From assembly GCA_038225855.1 (NCBI GenBank), contig JBBRQU010000011.1, positions 32,937 through 96,936 on the forward strand: a stretch of DNA of 64,000 nt. Reading direction: 5' to 3'. The notes beneath the pieces were generated by a model. That model had not been told where the DNA came from, did no database searches, and saw only the letters and a list, made by a program, of their open reading frames with translations. How positions within the stretch are numbered: position 1 is the first letter of the stretch; every line of letters begins with the position of its first letter. The position numbers were made by a program, and so were the translations under genes. The stretch comes from CAHJXF01 sp038225855. Lineage in GTDB: Bacteria > Pseudomonadota > Gammaproteobacteria > Burkholderiales > Burkholderiaceae_D. Shown piece after piece: positions 1-8,354 of the stretch.

Positions 1-248
1 ACGAAAACGCCGATGCGATTCCAGATGCGGATCACAACGTCCTCGCCGGCTTCCGGAACGCCGGGCGCTTGCGGTGCGAGCGCGCCGAACGCGCGCACCG
101 GAAGCGCTGCCGCGAACTGGCGCAACTGCATGTCGAAAAGCGCATTGGCCTCGTCGCGCGCCTGCCGATAGACCACGCCGCCCGTGATCGCAATCCCCGC
201 GACCATGACCGCGAACACCGACAGCAGCAGTCGTCGTTGAATCGACAT
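1..248 (-). CDS. Sensor histidine kinase, N-terminal part only (runs off the window edge)
   Basis: The visible 82 codons begin MSIQRRLLLSVFAVMVAG, a short basic N-terminus followed by one membrane segment at about residues 7-27. An extracytoplasmic stretch with RDEANALFDMQLRQFAAALP follows, as in the two-component sensor kinase N-terminal domain of QseC/TctE-type kinases. The HisKA and ATPase domains lie beyond the window. The start is secure because an in-frame TGA lies two codons upstream. It sits downstream of a QseB-like response regulator on the same strand, so it is most likely the cognate kinase. The 163 bp between them hold a palindromic repeat rather than the usual overlap. The kinase assignment rests on the N-terminal pattern and context only. 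Confidence 0.75.
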   Translation of the reverse strand, partial: MSIQRRLLLSVFAVMVAGIAITGGVVYRQARDEANALFDMQLRQFAAALPVRAFGALAPQAPGVPEAGEDVVIRIWNRIGVF

Positions 249-302
249 GCGCGCGCTCAGCTTATTGATGATGACCAAATGAGCGACGGTGTCTGTCCAG
301 TC

Positions 303-380
303 CCCGTCGTTCCCGCGCAAGCGGGAATCCAGCGTCTTTCGACGGACGCCAATGGGTCCCCGCTTGCTCGGGGGACGACG
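303..380. repeat. REP/BIME-like paired palindrome, copy A
   Basis: Two hairpin-forming units face each other: TTCCCGCGCAAGCGGGAA (311-328) and GTCCCCGCTTGCTCGGGGGAC. Flanking CGTCGT and ACGACG sequences make the whole element an imperfect inverted pair. The same design recurs at 13319, 32551, 34018, 48747 and 50318. This copy separates the response regulator gene from its kinase gene. Confidence 0.75.
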
Positions 381-411
381 CTTTCCATGCTGCTTGCTGT
401 AAACATCGCGA

Positions 412-1095
412 TCAGTGTGTCGCGATGGTGTAGCCGACGCCGCGCACGTTGCGGATCAGATCGGCGCCGAGCTTCTTGCGCAGGCCGTGCACATAGACCT
501 CGACCGTGTTGCTGCCCGGCTCCTCGTCCCATCCGTAGAGTTTTTCTTCGAGCTGTGCGCGCGACAGTACCGCGCCGGAACGTTCGAGCAAGGCTTCAAG
601 CACCGCGAACTCGCGCGCCGAGAGCGGCACGGGTTCATCGTTCTTTCGCACTTCGCGGCGCGCGGGATCGAGCGTGACGACGTTCTCGCCGTGTCGATGG
701 CGCAGCAATGTTTCGGCGCGTCCGCTGCGCCGTCGATGCAAGGCGCGCATGCGTGCGCCCAGCTCATCGAGATCGAAGGGCTTGACGAGGTAGTCGTCGG
801 CGCCCGCATCGAGGCCGGCGACGCGATCGGCCACTGCGTCGCGCGCGGTCATGATCAGCACCGGCACGCCGTTGCCGCGCGCGCGCAGGCCGCGCAGCAC
901 ATCGAGCCCGCCCTTCTTCGGCAGGCCCAGGTCGAGCAGCACGAGGTCATAGGCTTGATTGCCTTGCGTGAACGACAGCGCGGTCTCGGCGGCAGCGCCA
1001 TCGGTGACCCAGTCGATCGCGAACCCGTCGGGCCGCAGGCCCGCACGCACGCTGGTTCCGATCATCGCATCGTCTTCGACGAGCAGGACTCGCAT
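412..1095 (-). CDS. OmpR-family response regulator (QseB/PmrA type)
   Basis: This is a 227-residue two-domain response regulator. The receiver domain starts MRVLLVEDDAMIG with the acidic pair at 8-9, the phospho-acceptor Asp in LVLLDLGLP at about 55, and the conserved Lys in DYLVKPFDLDEL. The C-terminal winged helix carries NTVEVYVHGLRKKLG and ends RNVRGVGYTIATH, as in QseB/PmrA. The start chosen is the ATG directly before RVLLVEDD; an upstream in-frame start would add nine unconserved residues and overlap the preceding gene. It lies 13 bp after the GGDEF/EAL gene and before a sensor kinase gene, so the three are probably co-transcribed. Confidence 0.93.
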   Translation of the reverse strand: MRVLLVEDDAMIGTSVRAGLRPDGFAIDWVTDGAAAETALSFTQGNQAYDLVLLDLGLPKKGGLDVLRGLRARGNGVPVLIMTARDAVADRVAGLDAGADDYLVKPFDLDELGARMRALHRRRSGRAETLLRHRHGENVVTLDPARREVRKNDEPVPLSAREFAVLEALLERSGAVLSRAQLEEKLYGWDEEPGSNTVEVYVHGLRKKLGADLIRNVRGVGYTIATH

Positions 1096-1108
1096 GACGA
1101 TTTCTGCG

Positions 1109-3232
1109 CTACGCCCGAACACGACGCGTCTTGCGCCACAGTCGCGGCAGCGCCACCAGCTCCGAGGCGCGCATTGGCTCGCCGACGAAATAACCCTGGA
1201 TCGCGTCGCAGCGCATCTGGCTCAAGGCCGCGATCTGGTCGGCGCGCTCGACGCCCTCGGCCGTGACCATGATGCCGAGGTTGTGCGCCATCTCGATCAA
1301 CCCCGCGACGATGGTCGCATCGAACGCATCGATCGCTGCGCCCGCGATGAAGCTGCGATCGATCTTGATCTCGCTGATCGGCAGCGATTTCAACGCGACC
1401 AGGCCCGCGGTGCCGACGCCGAAGTGATCGATCGCCAGTCGCACGCCGAGCGCCGACAGCTCGGCCAGCGTATCGGCCACGAGACGGATGTCCTCGAGAA
1501 ATGCGGTCTCGGCGATTTCCATCGTCAGTTCGCCCGGCGCGAAACCGTGTTCGCGCAGCGCCGCGTCCACGCCGTGAACGAAGGCGCGATCGTGCAATTG
1601 CCAGAGCGACACATTGACGGCGACGCCCACCCGTGCACCGCCTTGCTCCGCGAAGCATGCGGCCTCGGCGAGCGCCGTCGCCAATACCCAGTCTCCCAGC
1701 GGCCGGATGATGCCCGAGCTTTCAGCCAGCGGAACGAACTCGCGTGGCGTGAGCAAGGCGCCGGTGGAAGTGCGCCAGCGCACCAGCGCTTCGACCGCGA
1801 TCAAGGCCCCCGGCGCGAGAGCGCCGCGCTCACCTGCATCTGCCACATCGGCGACGATCGACGAGGCGAGTTCGAACTTCGGTTGATAGACCAGCAAGAA
1901 CTCGTGGGATGCGAGTGCGCGGCGCAGTGCGGCCTCGTTGTTGGGCGGCACGAACGGGATTACCCCTGCGGCGCGGGCTTGCAGGTCGTCGTCGCCGTGG
2001 CGCCGATATTGGTTGCGGCCGGCCTGCTTGGCGCGCATCAACGCGGCCTCGGCGTGCGAGAACAGCGTCGCCGCATCGAGCGCATCGTCGGGATGGAGCG
2101 CGATGCCGATCGACGCGCGCACGAACAGCGTCTGCCCGGCAAGCCGGGTGGGCGAACCGAGCGCGGTGATCAGGCGCGTCGCGAATGCGGCGCTGTGCGC
2201 GCTCGGGTCCATCGCTTTCAACGCGCTGCCGGCCGCGTCCTGGGCGGCGTCATCGACGCCGTTGCCCGCGCCATCGCTCGCGTCGTCGGTCGCGTCGTCG
2301 TTCAACTCGGCCATGCGCCATGCGACTGCGAACTGGTCGCCGCCAATGCGCGCGACAAGGATGTCGCCGTCTTCGCGCGGCCTCTCGTCGACCACGTTCG
2401 GGTTGCTCGCATCGTCGGCGTTATAGGGCCGCCCACGCAGCTCGCTCGAGGCCTCGCGCAACAGACGTTGCGCGACCAGGCGCAGCAGGCTGTCGCCGAT
2501 CGAACGGCCGTTCAGATCGTTGCTCTGCTTGAAGCGGTCGAGGTCCACGATCAAGAGCGCGACCGGCGCTGTGTGCGAAATCGCGTGCGGGGTCGTGCGT
2601 GCGCTGGGGCGTGCGCTGGGGCGTGCGATGGGGCCTACGACTGGGCGTAGATTGGTGCGCGCGCCGTCGCCACGCGCATCGCGACCGAGCCACGCTTCAA
2701 GGCGCTCGCGCAGCGCGCGCGCATTGGGCAGGCCGGTCAGCGTGTCGTGCATCGCGACGTGCTCGATGCGTTCGCGCAGGCGGTTGCGTTCGCCGACATC
2801 GCGAATCACGACCGCCACGCCGCCGCTGTCCTGGGGAAGCACGCGCGCCTCAAAGGCGCGCAGGCCGGCAGGACCCTCGAGTTGGTACGCGTAGATCTGC
2901 GCGCGCTGCGTATCGATGGTTCGATCGAGCGTCATCGACCACGCCTGCCTGAACGCCGCGGGCAATGTGCCGAGGTCTGCGATGCGACTGCCGATCAACT
3001 CATCTTTCGGCGCAGGCAGAAGTTCGACCGGGCCATGGACTTCGAGGATGCGCCCGGCGTGGTCGCAACGCAGGATGGCTTCGACCAGCACCGCGGCTAG
3101 CCACGCCGGGACGGACGTTGAATCGGGCGGATCGGATTCGATCGCTGCGCCGGCTTCGGATGACCGATCATCGCCGGCCTCTGAAAAGATTTCGGTACCG
3201 GTCAGCGTCAAGTCCATTTGTCCGGAATTCAT
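1109..3232 (-). CDS. PAS-like/GGDEF/EAL protein with degenerate catalytic motifs
   Basis: A 707-residue cytoplasmic protein with no membrane segment. A PAS-like sensor region spans roughly 45-150, a GGDEF domain about 165-405 and an EAL domain about 430-690. The cyclase motif reads ARIGGDQF, with Gln in place of the metal-binding Glu. In the EAL domain the EALVRW, NVSLWQL, KIDRSF, TAEGVE and QGYFVGEP motifs are intact, but the DDFGTG loop reads DHFGVG. The diguanylate cyclase is therefore probably inactive and the phosphodiesterase doubtful, so a c-di-GMP-binding or scaffold role is possible. The GGDEF domain holds an insertion with a PSARPSAR repeat. The gene lies 27 bp after ptsI and 13 bp before the response regulator. 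An alternative start is the Met at 3217. Confidence 0.9.
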   Translation of the reverse strand: MNSGQMDLTLTGTEIFSEAGDDRSSEAGAAIESDPPDSTSVPAWLAAVLVEAILRCDHAGRILEVHGPVELLPAPKDELIGSRIADLGTLPAAFRQAWSMTLDRTIDTQRAQIYAYQLEGPAGLRAFEARVLPQDSGGVAVVIRDVGERNRLRERIEHVAMHDTLTGLPNARALRERLEAWLGRDARGDGARTNLRPVVGPIARPSARPSARTTPHAISHTAPVALLIVDLDRFKQSNDLNGRSIGDSLLRLVAQRLLREASSELRGRPYNADDASNPNVVDERPREDGDILVARIGGDQFAVAWRMAELNDDATDDASDGAGNGVDDAAQDAAGSALKAMDPSAHSAAFATRLITALGSPTRLAGQTLFVRASIGIALHPDDALDAATLFSHAEAALMRAKQAGRNQYRRHGDDDLQARAAGVIPFVPPNNEAALRRALASHEFLLVYQPKFELASSIVADVADAGERGALAPGALIAVEALVRWRTSTGALLTPREFVPLAESSGIIRPLGDWVLATALAEAACFAEQGGARVGVAVNVSLWQLHDRAFVHGVDAALREHGFAPGELTMEIAETAFLEDIRLVADTLAELSALGVRLAIDHFGVGTAGLVALKSLPISEIKIDRSFIAGAAIDAFDATIVAGLIEMAHNLGIMVTAEGVERADQIAALSQMRCDAIQGYFVGEPMRASELVALPRLWRKTRRVRA

Positions 3233-3259
3233 CGGCGACTGAAACTCACGCGTGGGTTC

Positions 3260-5053
3260 TCATGCGACGCGCATGCGCTCGACCAGCGCGCGAATGCGGT
3301 CGGGATCCTGCGCGGTCATGATCTTTCGCGCCAGCGCCTCGCAAGTGACGACGTCCGAGCGCAGCACCTCGTACTTCACGGCGAGCAACTGCGCGGGATG
3401 CATCGAGAATTGACGCAGCCCCAGGCCGAGCAAGAGGCGTGCGAGCGTCGCATCTCCGGCCATCTCTCCGCACACCGATACCGGGATGGAGAGGCGCAGT
3501 CCGGTCGCAATCGTCTGCGCGATCAAGTGCAGCACGGCCGGGTGCAGAGGATCGTAGAGATGCGCGACTGCGTTGTCGGTGCGATCGATCGCCAGCGTGT
3601 ACTGGATCAGGTCGTTGGTGCCGATCGAAAAGAAGTCGAGACGCTTGGCGAGAATCGGCAGGATCAGCGCCGCCGCGGGAATTTCGATCATGCCGCCGAC
3701 CTGCATGTTCTTGTCGTAGGCGATGCCTCGCGCATCGAGCTGTCCCCTTGCGGTGGCGAGCAGCACGAGCGACGCGTCGACCTCCTGCGGGTGCGCGATC
3801 ATCGGGATCAGGAGCTTGACCGAACCGAATGCGGACGCGCGCAGGATGGCGCGCAATTGCACCAGGAACACTTGCGGCTCGGCGAGACAGAAACGGATCG
3901 CGCGCAAGCCGAGTGCGGGGTTGGTGGTGGTGAAGGCCTCGCCGCCGAATTCGTTGCGCACCGCCTGCGGCGTCTTGTCGGCGCCGATGTCGAGCGTGCG
4001 GATTGTGACCGGGCGCCCGGCCATGCTCGCGACCACGCGTCGATAGGCTTCGAACTGTTCGTCCTCATCGGGCAGCGAGTCGCGCGTCATGAACAGGAAC
4101 TCGGTGCGAAACAGACCAATGCCCATCGCTCCGACTTCGTTGGCGAACGCGCAGTCGTCGGGCAATTCGATGTTGGCGCACAACTCGACGGCCACATCGT
4201 CGAGCGTGCGCGTGGGCATGTGCGCGAGGCGCTTCAGCTTTTCGTGCGCGAGTTCGAGGTCGCGCTTCTTCAGCCGGTATTCATCGAGAACGATGGTCGG
4301 CGGGTCGACGATCAACACGCCCGCTTCGCCGTCGACGATCACGCACTCGTCTTGCCGCAACAGATGCGAGGCTTGGCCGAGACCGACCACGGCGGGAATG
4401 TCGAGGCTCTTCGCGAGGATCGCGGTGTGGGCGGTCGCGCTGCCCACATCGGTCGCGAAGCCCGCGAACACCTGCTTCTTGAACTGCAGCATGTCGGCCG
4501 GCGCGATGTCGTGCGCGACCACGATCATCGGTTCGAAACCACCCTTGAATTTCCCGTCGCGGCGCGCTGCGTCAGCTTCGGCCTCGGCCGCCATCAGTGA
4601 GAGCGTATGCGCGGTGCCGGTCAGCACTTTCAGCACACGCTCGACGACCTGTTCGACGTCGGCGCGACGCGAGGCGATGTATTCGTCGTCCATTTCCTCG
4701 AACTGCTCGACCACCGCCTGCAACTGCGTGGTCAGCGCCCACTCGGCGTTGTAGCGCCGCTCGCGCACCAGGCGCGCGGGCTCTTCGGACAACAGCGGAT
4801 CCTGCAGGATCAGGCGATGCAGATCGACCAGCGCCGCGAACTCGGCAGGGGCGCTCGCAGGCAGTTCGGATTGCAGTTGATAGAACTCGTTGACGACATG
4901 CGCCACCGCCTCGTCGAGGCGCGCGACTTCGTCCTCGATCTCGTCGATGACGACCAGATAGTGCGGAACCTCGAGGGCCGCGGACGCGAGCAGATGCACG
5001 CGGCCGATGACGATACCGCGCGAGACCGGAATCCCGTGCAGGGTGAACGACAT
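3260..5053 (-). CDS. ptsI: Phosphoenolpyruvate-protein phosphotransferase, enzyme I of the PTS
   Basis: Cytoplasmic enzyme I takes phosphate from PEP and passes it to HPr. The 597 residues show the full family plan: an N-terminal HPr-binding/phosphohistidine domain with active-site His209 in GSATAHTAILAK, and a C-terminal PEP-binding TIM barrel with GLFRTEFLFM, SIGTNDLIQYTLAIDR and the active-site Cys at about 528 in SVCGEMAGD. It is 20 bp behind ptsH. No sugar-specific EIIB/EIIC genes are nearby, so with the EIIA-Man protein it probably forms a regulatory PTS, as in other betaproteobacteria. Confidence 0.97.
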   Translation of the reverse strand: MSFTLHGIPVSRGIVIGRVHLLASAALEVPHYLVVIDEIEDEVARLDEAVAHVVNEFYQLQSELPASAPAEFAALVDLHRLILQDPLLSEEPARLVRERRYNAEWALTTQLQAVVEQFEEMDDEYIASRRADVEQVVERVLKVLTGTAHTLSLMAAEAEADAARRDGKFKGGFEPMIVVAHDIAPADMLQFKKQVFAGFATDVGSATAHTAILAKSLDIPAVVGLGQASHLLRQDECVIVDGEAGVLIVDPPTIVLDEYRLKKRDLELAHEKLKRLAHMPTRTLDDVAVELCANIELPDDCAFANEVGAMGIGLFRTEFLFMTRDSLPDEDEQFEAYRRVVASMAGRPVTIRTLDIGADKTPQAVRNEFGGEAFTTTNPALGLRAIRFCLAEPQVFLVQLRAILRASAFGSVKLLIPMIAHPQEVDASLVLLATARGQLDARGIAYDKNMQVGGMIEIPAAALILPILAKRLDFFSIGTNDLIQYTLAIDRTDNAVAHLYDPLHPAVLHLIAQTIATGLRLSIPVSVCGEMAGDATLARLLLGLGLRQFSMHPAQLLAVKYEVLRSDVVTCEALARKIMTAQDPDRIRALVERMRVA

Positions 5054-5073
5054 GTCACTGACTCATTTCGATA

Positions 5074-5343
5074 TCACTGGCCTTCGCCGAACTTGTCGTC
5101 GATCAGCGCGGCGAGCGCATCGAGCGCCGGGGCTTCGTCGGGGCCGATGGTTTCTATCGTCACGGATGTTCCCTTGCCTGCGGCAAGCATCATCACGCCC
5201 ATGATGCTCTTGGCATTCACGCGTCGTCCGGCGCGGCTCATCCAGACCTCGCTCTTGTATTGCGCGGCCAATTGAGTCAGCTTGGCCGATGCGCGCGCGT
5301 GCAGCCCGAGCTTATTGCTGATCTTGCAATCGCGCGTTGCCAT
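5074..5343 (-). CDS. ptsH: Phosphocarrier protein HPr
   Basis: An 89-residue HPr. The phosphorylated His15 lies in KLGLHARASAKL and the regulatory Ser46 in NAKSIMGVMMLAAGKG. Both are in family positions, so HPr kinase control at Ser46 is conceivable, though no hprK is in the window. The start overlaps the end of the EIIA gene by 32 bp, an unusually long overlap that suggests translational coupling. It receives phosphate from EI and passes it to EIIA-Man. Confidence 0.97.
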   Translation of the reverse strand: MATRDCKISNKLGLHARASAKLTQLAAQYKSEVWMSRAGRRVNAKSIMGVMMLAAGKGTSVTIETIGPDEAPALDALAALIDDKFGEGQ

Positions 5344-5791
5344 CGGATGGGCCGCCTGGATCGTTGGGGTCGTGCGGAAAAAGGCTTTGCTGCTGAGGCG
5401 GGGTCGAGGCGATTTTCATGATACCCGAGGCGCCTCCGGTCACCGCCTTGTCGGTCAGCGCCGCGAGCGACAGCGCGCTTCGATAGGTCAACACGCGCAA
5501 CAGCATCGGCAGATTGGCTCCGGCGATCACCTCGACTCGCCCGGGCGAGGCCACTTGCATCGCGATGTTGCCGGGTGTGGCGCCGAACAGATCGACGAGC
5601 ACCAGCACGCCTTCGCCATCATCGACCGACGCGATCGCCGCGTGCGCGCGCTCGATCAATGCGGCGGGGTCCGCATCGGCGACGACATCGATCGCCGCAC
5701 TGCGCTCGGGATCCTGGCCGAAGACGTGTCGCGCGCACGACAGAAGCGCCGCGGCGAGCGGCGCGTGCGAGATGACGACGATGCCGATCAT
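5312..5791 (-). CDS. PTS mannose-family EIIA component (regulatory EIIA-Man)
   Basis: A 159-residue single-domain EIIA of the mannose/fructose/sorbose superfamily. The phosphorylatable His9 sits in GIVVISHAPLA, and the fold motifs VLVLVDLFGATPGNIA and GANLPMLLRVL follow. The last 30 residues are a Gln/Pro/Asp-rich tail outside the core domain, and this tail-coding stretch overlaps ptsH. The start overlaps the gshB stop as ATGA. Proteobacterial homologues without EIIB/EIIC partners act in signalling rather than sugar uptake, which is the likely role here. Confidence 0.93.
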   Translation of the reverse strand: MIGIVVISHAPLAAALLSCARHVFGQDPERSAAIDVVADADPAALIERAHAAIASVDDGEGVLVLVDLFGATPGNIAMQVASPGRVEVIAGANLPMLLRVLTYRSALSLAALTDKAVTGGASGIMKIASTPPQQQSLFPHDPNDPGGPSDGNARLQDQQ

Positions 5792-6786
5792 GTCCGGGCC
5801 GCGGTGGTCGATGCCGCGGTCGACGACGCGGGCGACGATGGTTTCAAGATCGCGCGCTCGAGCGCGTCGATGAATACCTCGGCGACGTTGAAGCCGCTGC
5901 CCTCACGGATCTCGACGAAGCAGGTCGGACTGGTGACGTTGATCTCGGTCAGGTAGTCGCCGATCGCATCGACCCCGATCAACATCAGCCCACGCTTGGC
6001 GAGCGTTGCGCCGACGATCTCGCCGATCTCGCGATCGCGCGCCGACAGCGGCTGCGCACGACCGACGCCGCCCGCGGCGAGATTGCCGCGCACCTCGCTG
6101 CCTTGAGGAACACGCGCGAGTGCGAACGGCGCAGGCTTGCCATCGATCACGAGGATGCGTTTGTCGCCGGCATCGATCTCGGCAATGAAGCGCTGCGCCA
6201 TGATGGTCCGCTCGCCGTTGCCGCCCAGCATCTCGATCATCGAACCGAGATTCATGCCGTCGGCCTTGACGCGGAAGATGCCCATGCCGCCCATGCCGTC
6301 GAGCGGTTTCAGGATGATGTCGCCGTGCTCGCGATGAAATTCGCGCAGACGATCGGCATCGCGCGTGACGACCGTCGGCGCGATCAGTTCGGGAAACTCG
6401 GCGATCGCGAATTTTTCATTGTGGTCGCGAATCGCGCGCGCTCCATTAAACACGCGTGCGCCCTGCGCTTCGGCGGCCTCGAGCAGATAGGTCGAGTACA
6501 CGTATTCCATGTCGAACGGCGGGTCCTTGCGCATCACCACCGCGTCGAAAGACGCGAGCGCGACGGTCTGGGCCACACCGGTCGAATACCACGCACTCGC
6601 ATCGCCGGTGAGTTTGAGCGGCCAGGCCTTGGCTTCGATCGCGCCCGACGCCGCGCGTGCGAGGTCGCGCTGCAGGACGAAGGCGAGCGTGTGCCCGCGG
6701 CGATCGGCCTCGACCATCATCGCGTAGGTCGAGTCCTTGTAGATCTTGAACGACTCGAGCGGATCGGCGATGAAGGCGATGTGCAT
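5788..6786 (-). CDS. gshB: Glutathione synthetase
   Basis: The 332-residue ATP-grasp enzyme joins gamma-glutamylcysteine and glycine. It begins MHIAFIADPLESFKIYKDST as in proteobacterial GshB. Other family stretches are RKDPPFDMEYVYSTYLLE, EKFAIAEFP, ILKPLDGMGGMGIFRV (ATP-binding loop) and DAIGDYLTEINVTSPT (metal-binding Glu and Asn). It follows gshA after 81 bp, so both steps of glutathione synthesis are adjacent, and it overlaps the downstream EIIA gene by 4 bp. Confidence 0.97.
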   Translation of the reverse strand: MHIAFIADPLESFKIYKDSTYAMMVEADRRGHTLAFVLQRDLARAASGAIEAKAWPLKLTGDASAWYSTGVAQTVALASFDAVVMRKDPPFDMEYVYSTYLLEAAEAQGARVFNGARAIRDHNEKFAIAEFPELIAPTVVTRDADRLREFHREHGDIILKPLDGMGGMGIFRVKADGMNLGSMIEMLGGNGERTIMAQRFIAEIDAGDKRILVIDGKPAPFALARVPQGSEVRGNLAAGGVGRAQPLSARDREIGEIVGATLAKRGLMLIGVDAIGDYLTEINVTSPTCFVEIREGSGFNVAEVFIDALERAILKPSSPASSTAASTTAART

Positions 6787-6867
6787 GTCGGGTCTGCGTT
6801 GGCTACAGAGCAGGTGCGGAGCAGTTACGCAGCGACGCGATGCCGCTCTGCGCAGTGCCTGTCGAAG

Positions 6868-8184
6868 TCAGGCGGCCTCGGCCTGAGCTTCCGGATCGGT
6901 GCGCTCGAGTTCGAGCGATGCGGCCAGCAATGCGAGCCGCGCGACGACGCCATACGCGTAGAAGCGGTTCGGCGCTGCATGCGGACGCTGTCCGGGATCG
7001 GGGAAGTTGCAGCTCGCCGCAAACGGCAAGGGCACGAACTGCATGCCGGGCGCATTCAGGTTCTCGTCCTTGGCGCGTCCGGTGTGGACGCGATAGAACC
7101 CGCCGATCACGTAGCGATCGATCATGTACACGACCGGCTCGGCCACGCCCGGCTCTTCGCCGATGTTGACGCTCTCGAAGGTGTGTACGCCTTCCTGAAT
7201 GATGACTTCGGAAACTTCGAGCCCTTCCTTGACGACGCTCATCTTGTTGCGCGTCTTGCGGTTCAGGTTGCGGACTTCGGACGGATCCTTGACGCTCATC
7301 ACGCCCATGCCGTAGGTCCCCGCGTCGGCCTTGACGATCACGTAAGGCGTTTCGGTCACGCCGTATTCCTTGTACTTCTTCTTGATCTTCGCGAGCAGCG
7401 TCTCGACGTGGCCGGCCAGACAGTCGTCGCTGCCGGCGTTACCGAAGCTCACATCGCCGCAATGCTCGAAGTAGGGATTGATCATCCACGGATCGATGTC
7501 GAGCAGCTTCGCGAAGCGCTTGGCGACATCGTCGTAGGCCGCGAAGTGATGCGTCTTGCGGCGCACCGCCCAGCCCGCATGCACTGGCGGCAGGACGAAT
7601 TGCTCATGCAGGTTTTTCAGAACTTCGGGAATGCCGCCCGACAAATCGTTGTTCAACAGCACCGCGCAGGGATCGAAGTCGGAAAGTCCGACGCGACGAC
7701 CGTTCGGTCCGATCCGTTTCAACGGCTCGATCACGAAGGTCTGTCCGCCGTCGACCTCGATCGTGCTGGCCTCGTGAATCTCGGGGTTGAGCGAACCGAG
7801 CCGCACGTTGAGGCCGGTCTGCCGCAGGATCGCCGCGAGTCGCGCGACGTTCTGCAGATAGAAGCGATTGCGCGTGTGGTTCTCGGGGATCAACAACACG
7901 TTGCGCGCGTCCGGACAGATCTTGTCGATCGCCGCCATCGCGGCCTGCACCGCGAGCGGCATGACCTCTGCCGCGAGATTGTTGAAGCCGCCGGGAAACA
8001 GATTGGTGTCGACCGGCGCGATCTTGAAGCCCGCGTTGCGCAGGTCGACCGAGCAATAGAACGGCGGCGTGTGCTCCTGCCATTCGAGACGAAACCAGCG
8101 CTCGATCGCCGGCGTCGCGTCGAGCATGCGTTGTTCGAGGTCGGCGATCGGGCCGGACAAAGCGGTGACGAGATGAGGAACCAT
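6868..8184 (-). CDS. gshA: Glutamate-cysteine ligase, proteobacterial GshA type
   Basis: First step of glutathione synthesis. This is not the E. coli-type enzyme but the family found in beta- and some gammaproteobacteria. Characteristic stretches are VDTNLFPGGFNNL, LLIPENHTRN, VIVKADAGTYGMGVM and YMIDRYVIGGFYRVH. I chose the ATG opening MVPHLVTALSG (438 residues) because the conserved region starts there. In-frame ATGs at 8262, 8253 and 8247 would add up to 26 residues, and none of the candidates has a clear Shine-Dalgarno sequence. It lies just past the amtB terminator and is the first gene of the gsh-pts series. Confidence 0.93.
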   Translation of the reverse strand: MVPHLVTALSGPIADLEQRMLDATPAIERWFRLEWQEHTPPFYCSVDLRNAGFKIAPVDTNLFPGGFNNLAAEVMPLAVQAAMAAIDKICPDARNVLLIPENHTRNRFYLQNVARLAAILRQTGLNVRLGSLNPEIHEASTIEVDGGQTFVIEPLKRIGPNGRRVGLSDFDPCAVLLNNDLSGGIPEVLKNLHEQFVLPPVHAGWAVRRKTHHFAAYDDVAKRFAKLLDIDPWMINPYFEHCGDVSFGNAGSDDCLAGHVETLLAKIKKKYKEYGVTETPYVIVKADAGTYGMGVMSVKDPSEVRNLNRKTRNKMSVVKEGLEVSEVIIQEGVHTFESVNIGEEPGVAEPVVYMIDRYVIGGFYRVHTGRAKDENLNAPGMQFVPLPFAASCNFPDPGQRPHAAPNRFYAYGVVARLALLAASLELERTDPEAQAEAA

Positions 8185-8287
8185 GGGGTTGGAGCGCGCG
8201 ATGCGAACTGCTTGATGCGGGTCGCGAATTGTAATGGGAAAGGCCATTGTCATTCCGAACATAGAGAGTTGCTCGGAACGACAAGCG

Positions 8288-8315
8288 AAAAAAAAGACCG
8301 GGCCTGAGCCCGGTC
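8288..8315 (-). terminator. Rho-independent terminator after amtB
   Basis: On the minus strand a GACCGGGC stem arm, a short loop and GCCCGGTC form a perfect GC-rich hairpin, immediately followed by a run of eight T. It lies 40 bp beyond the amtB stop, separating the nitrogen genes from gshA. Confidence 0.93.
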
Positions 8316-8354
8316 GATTGATCGCAAATTGCTCCAGCGATCAGGTAGCGCAGC

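Noticed and set aside
6103..8307. A 734-codon plus-strand open frame
   Set aside because: Antisense to gshA and gshB; composition is that of a mirror frame with no recognisable motif.
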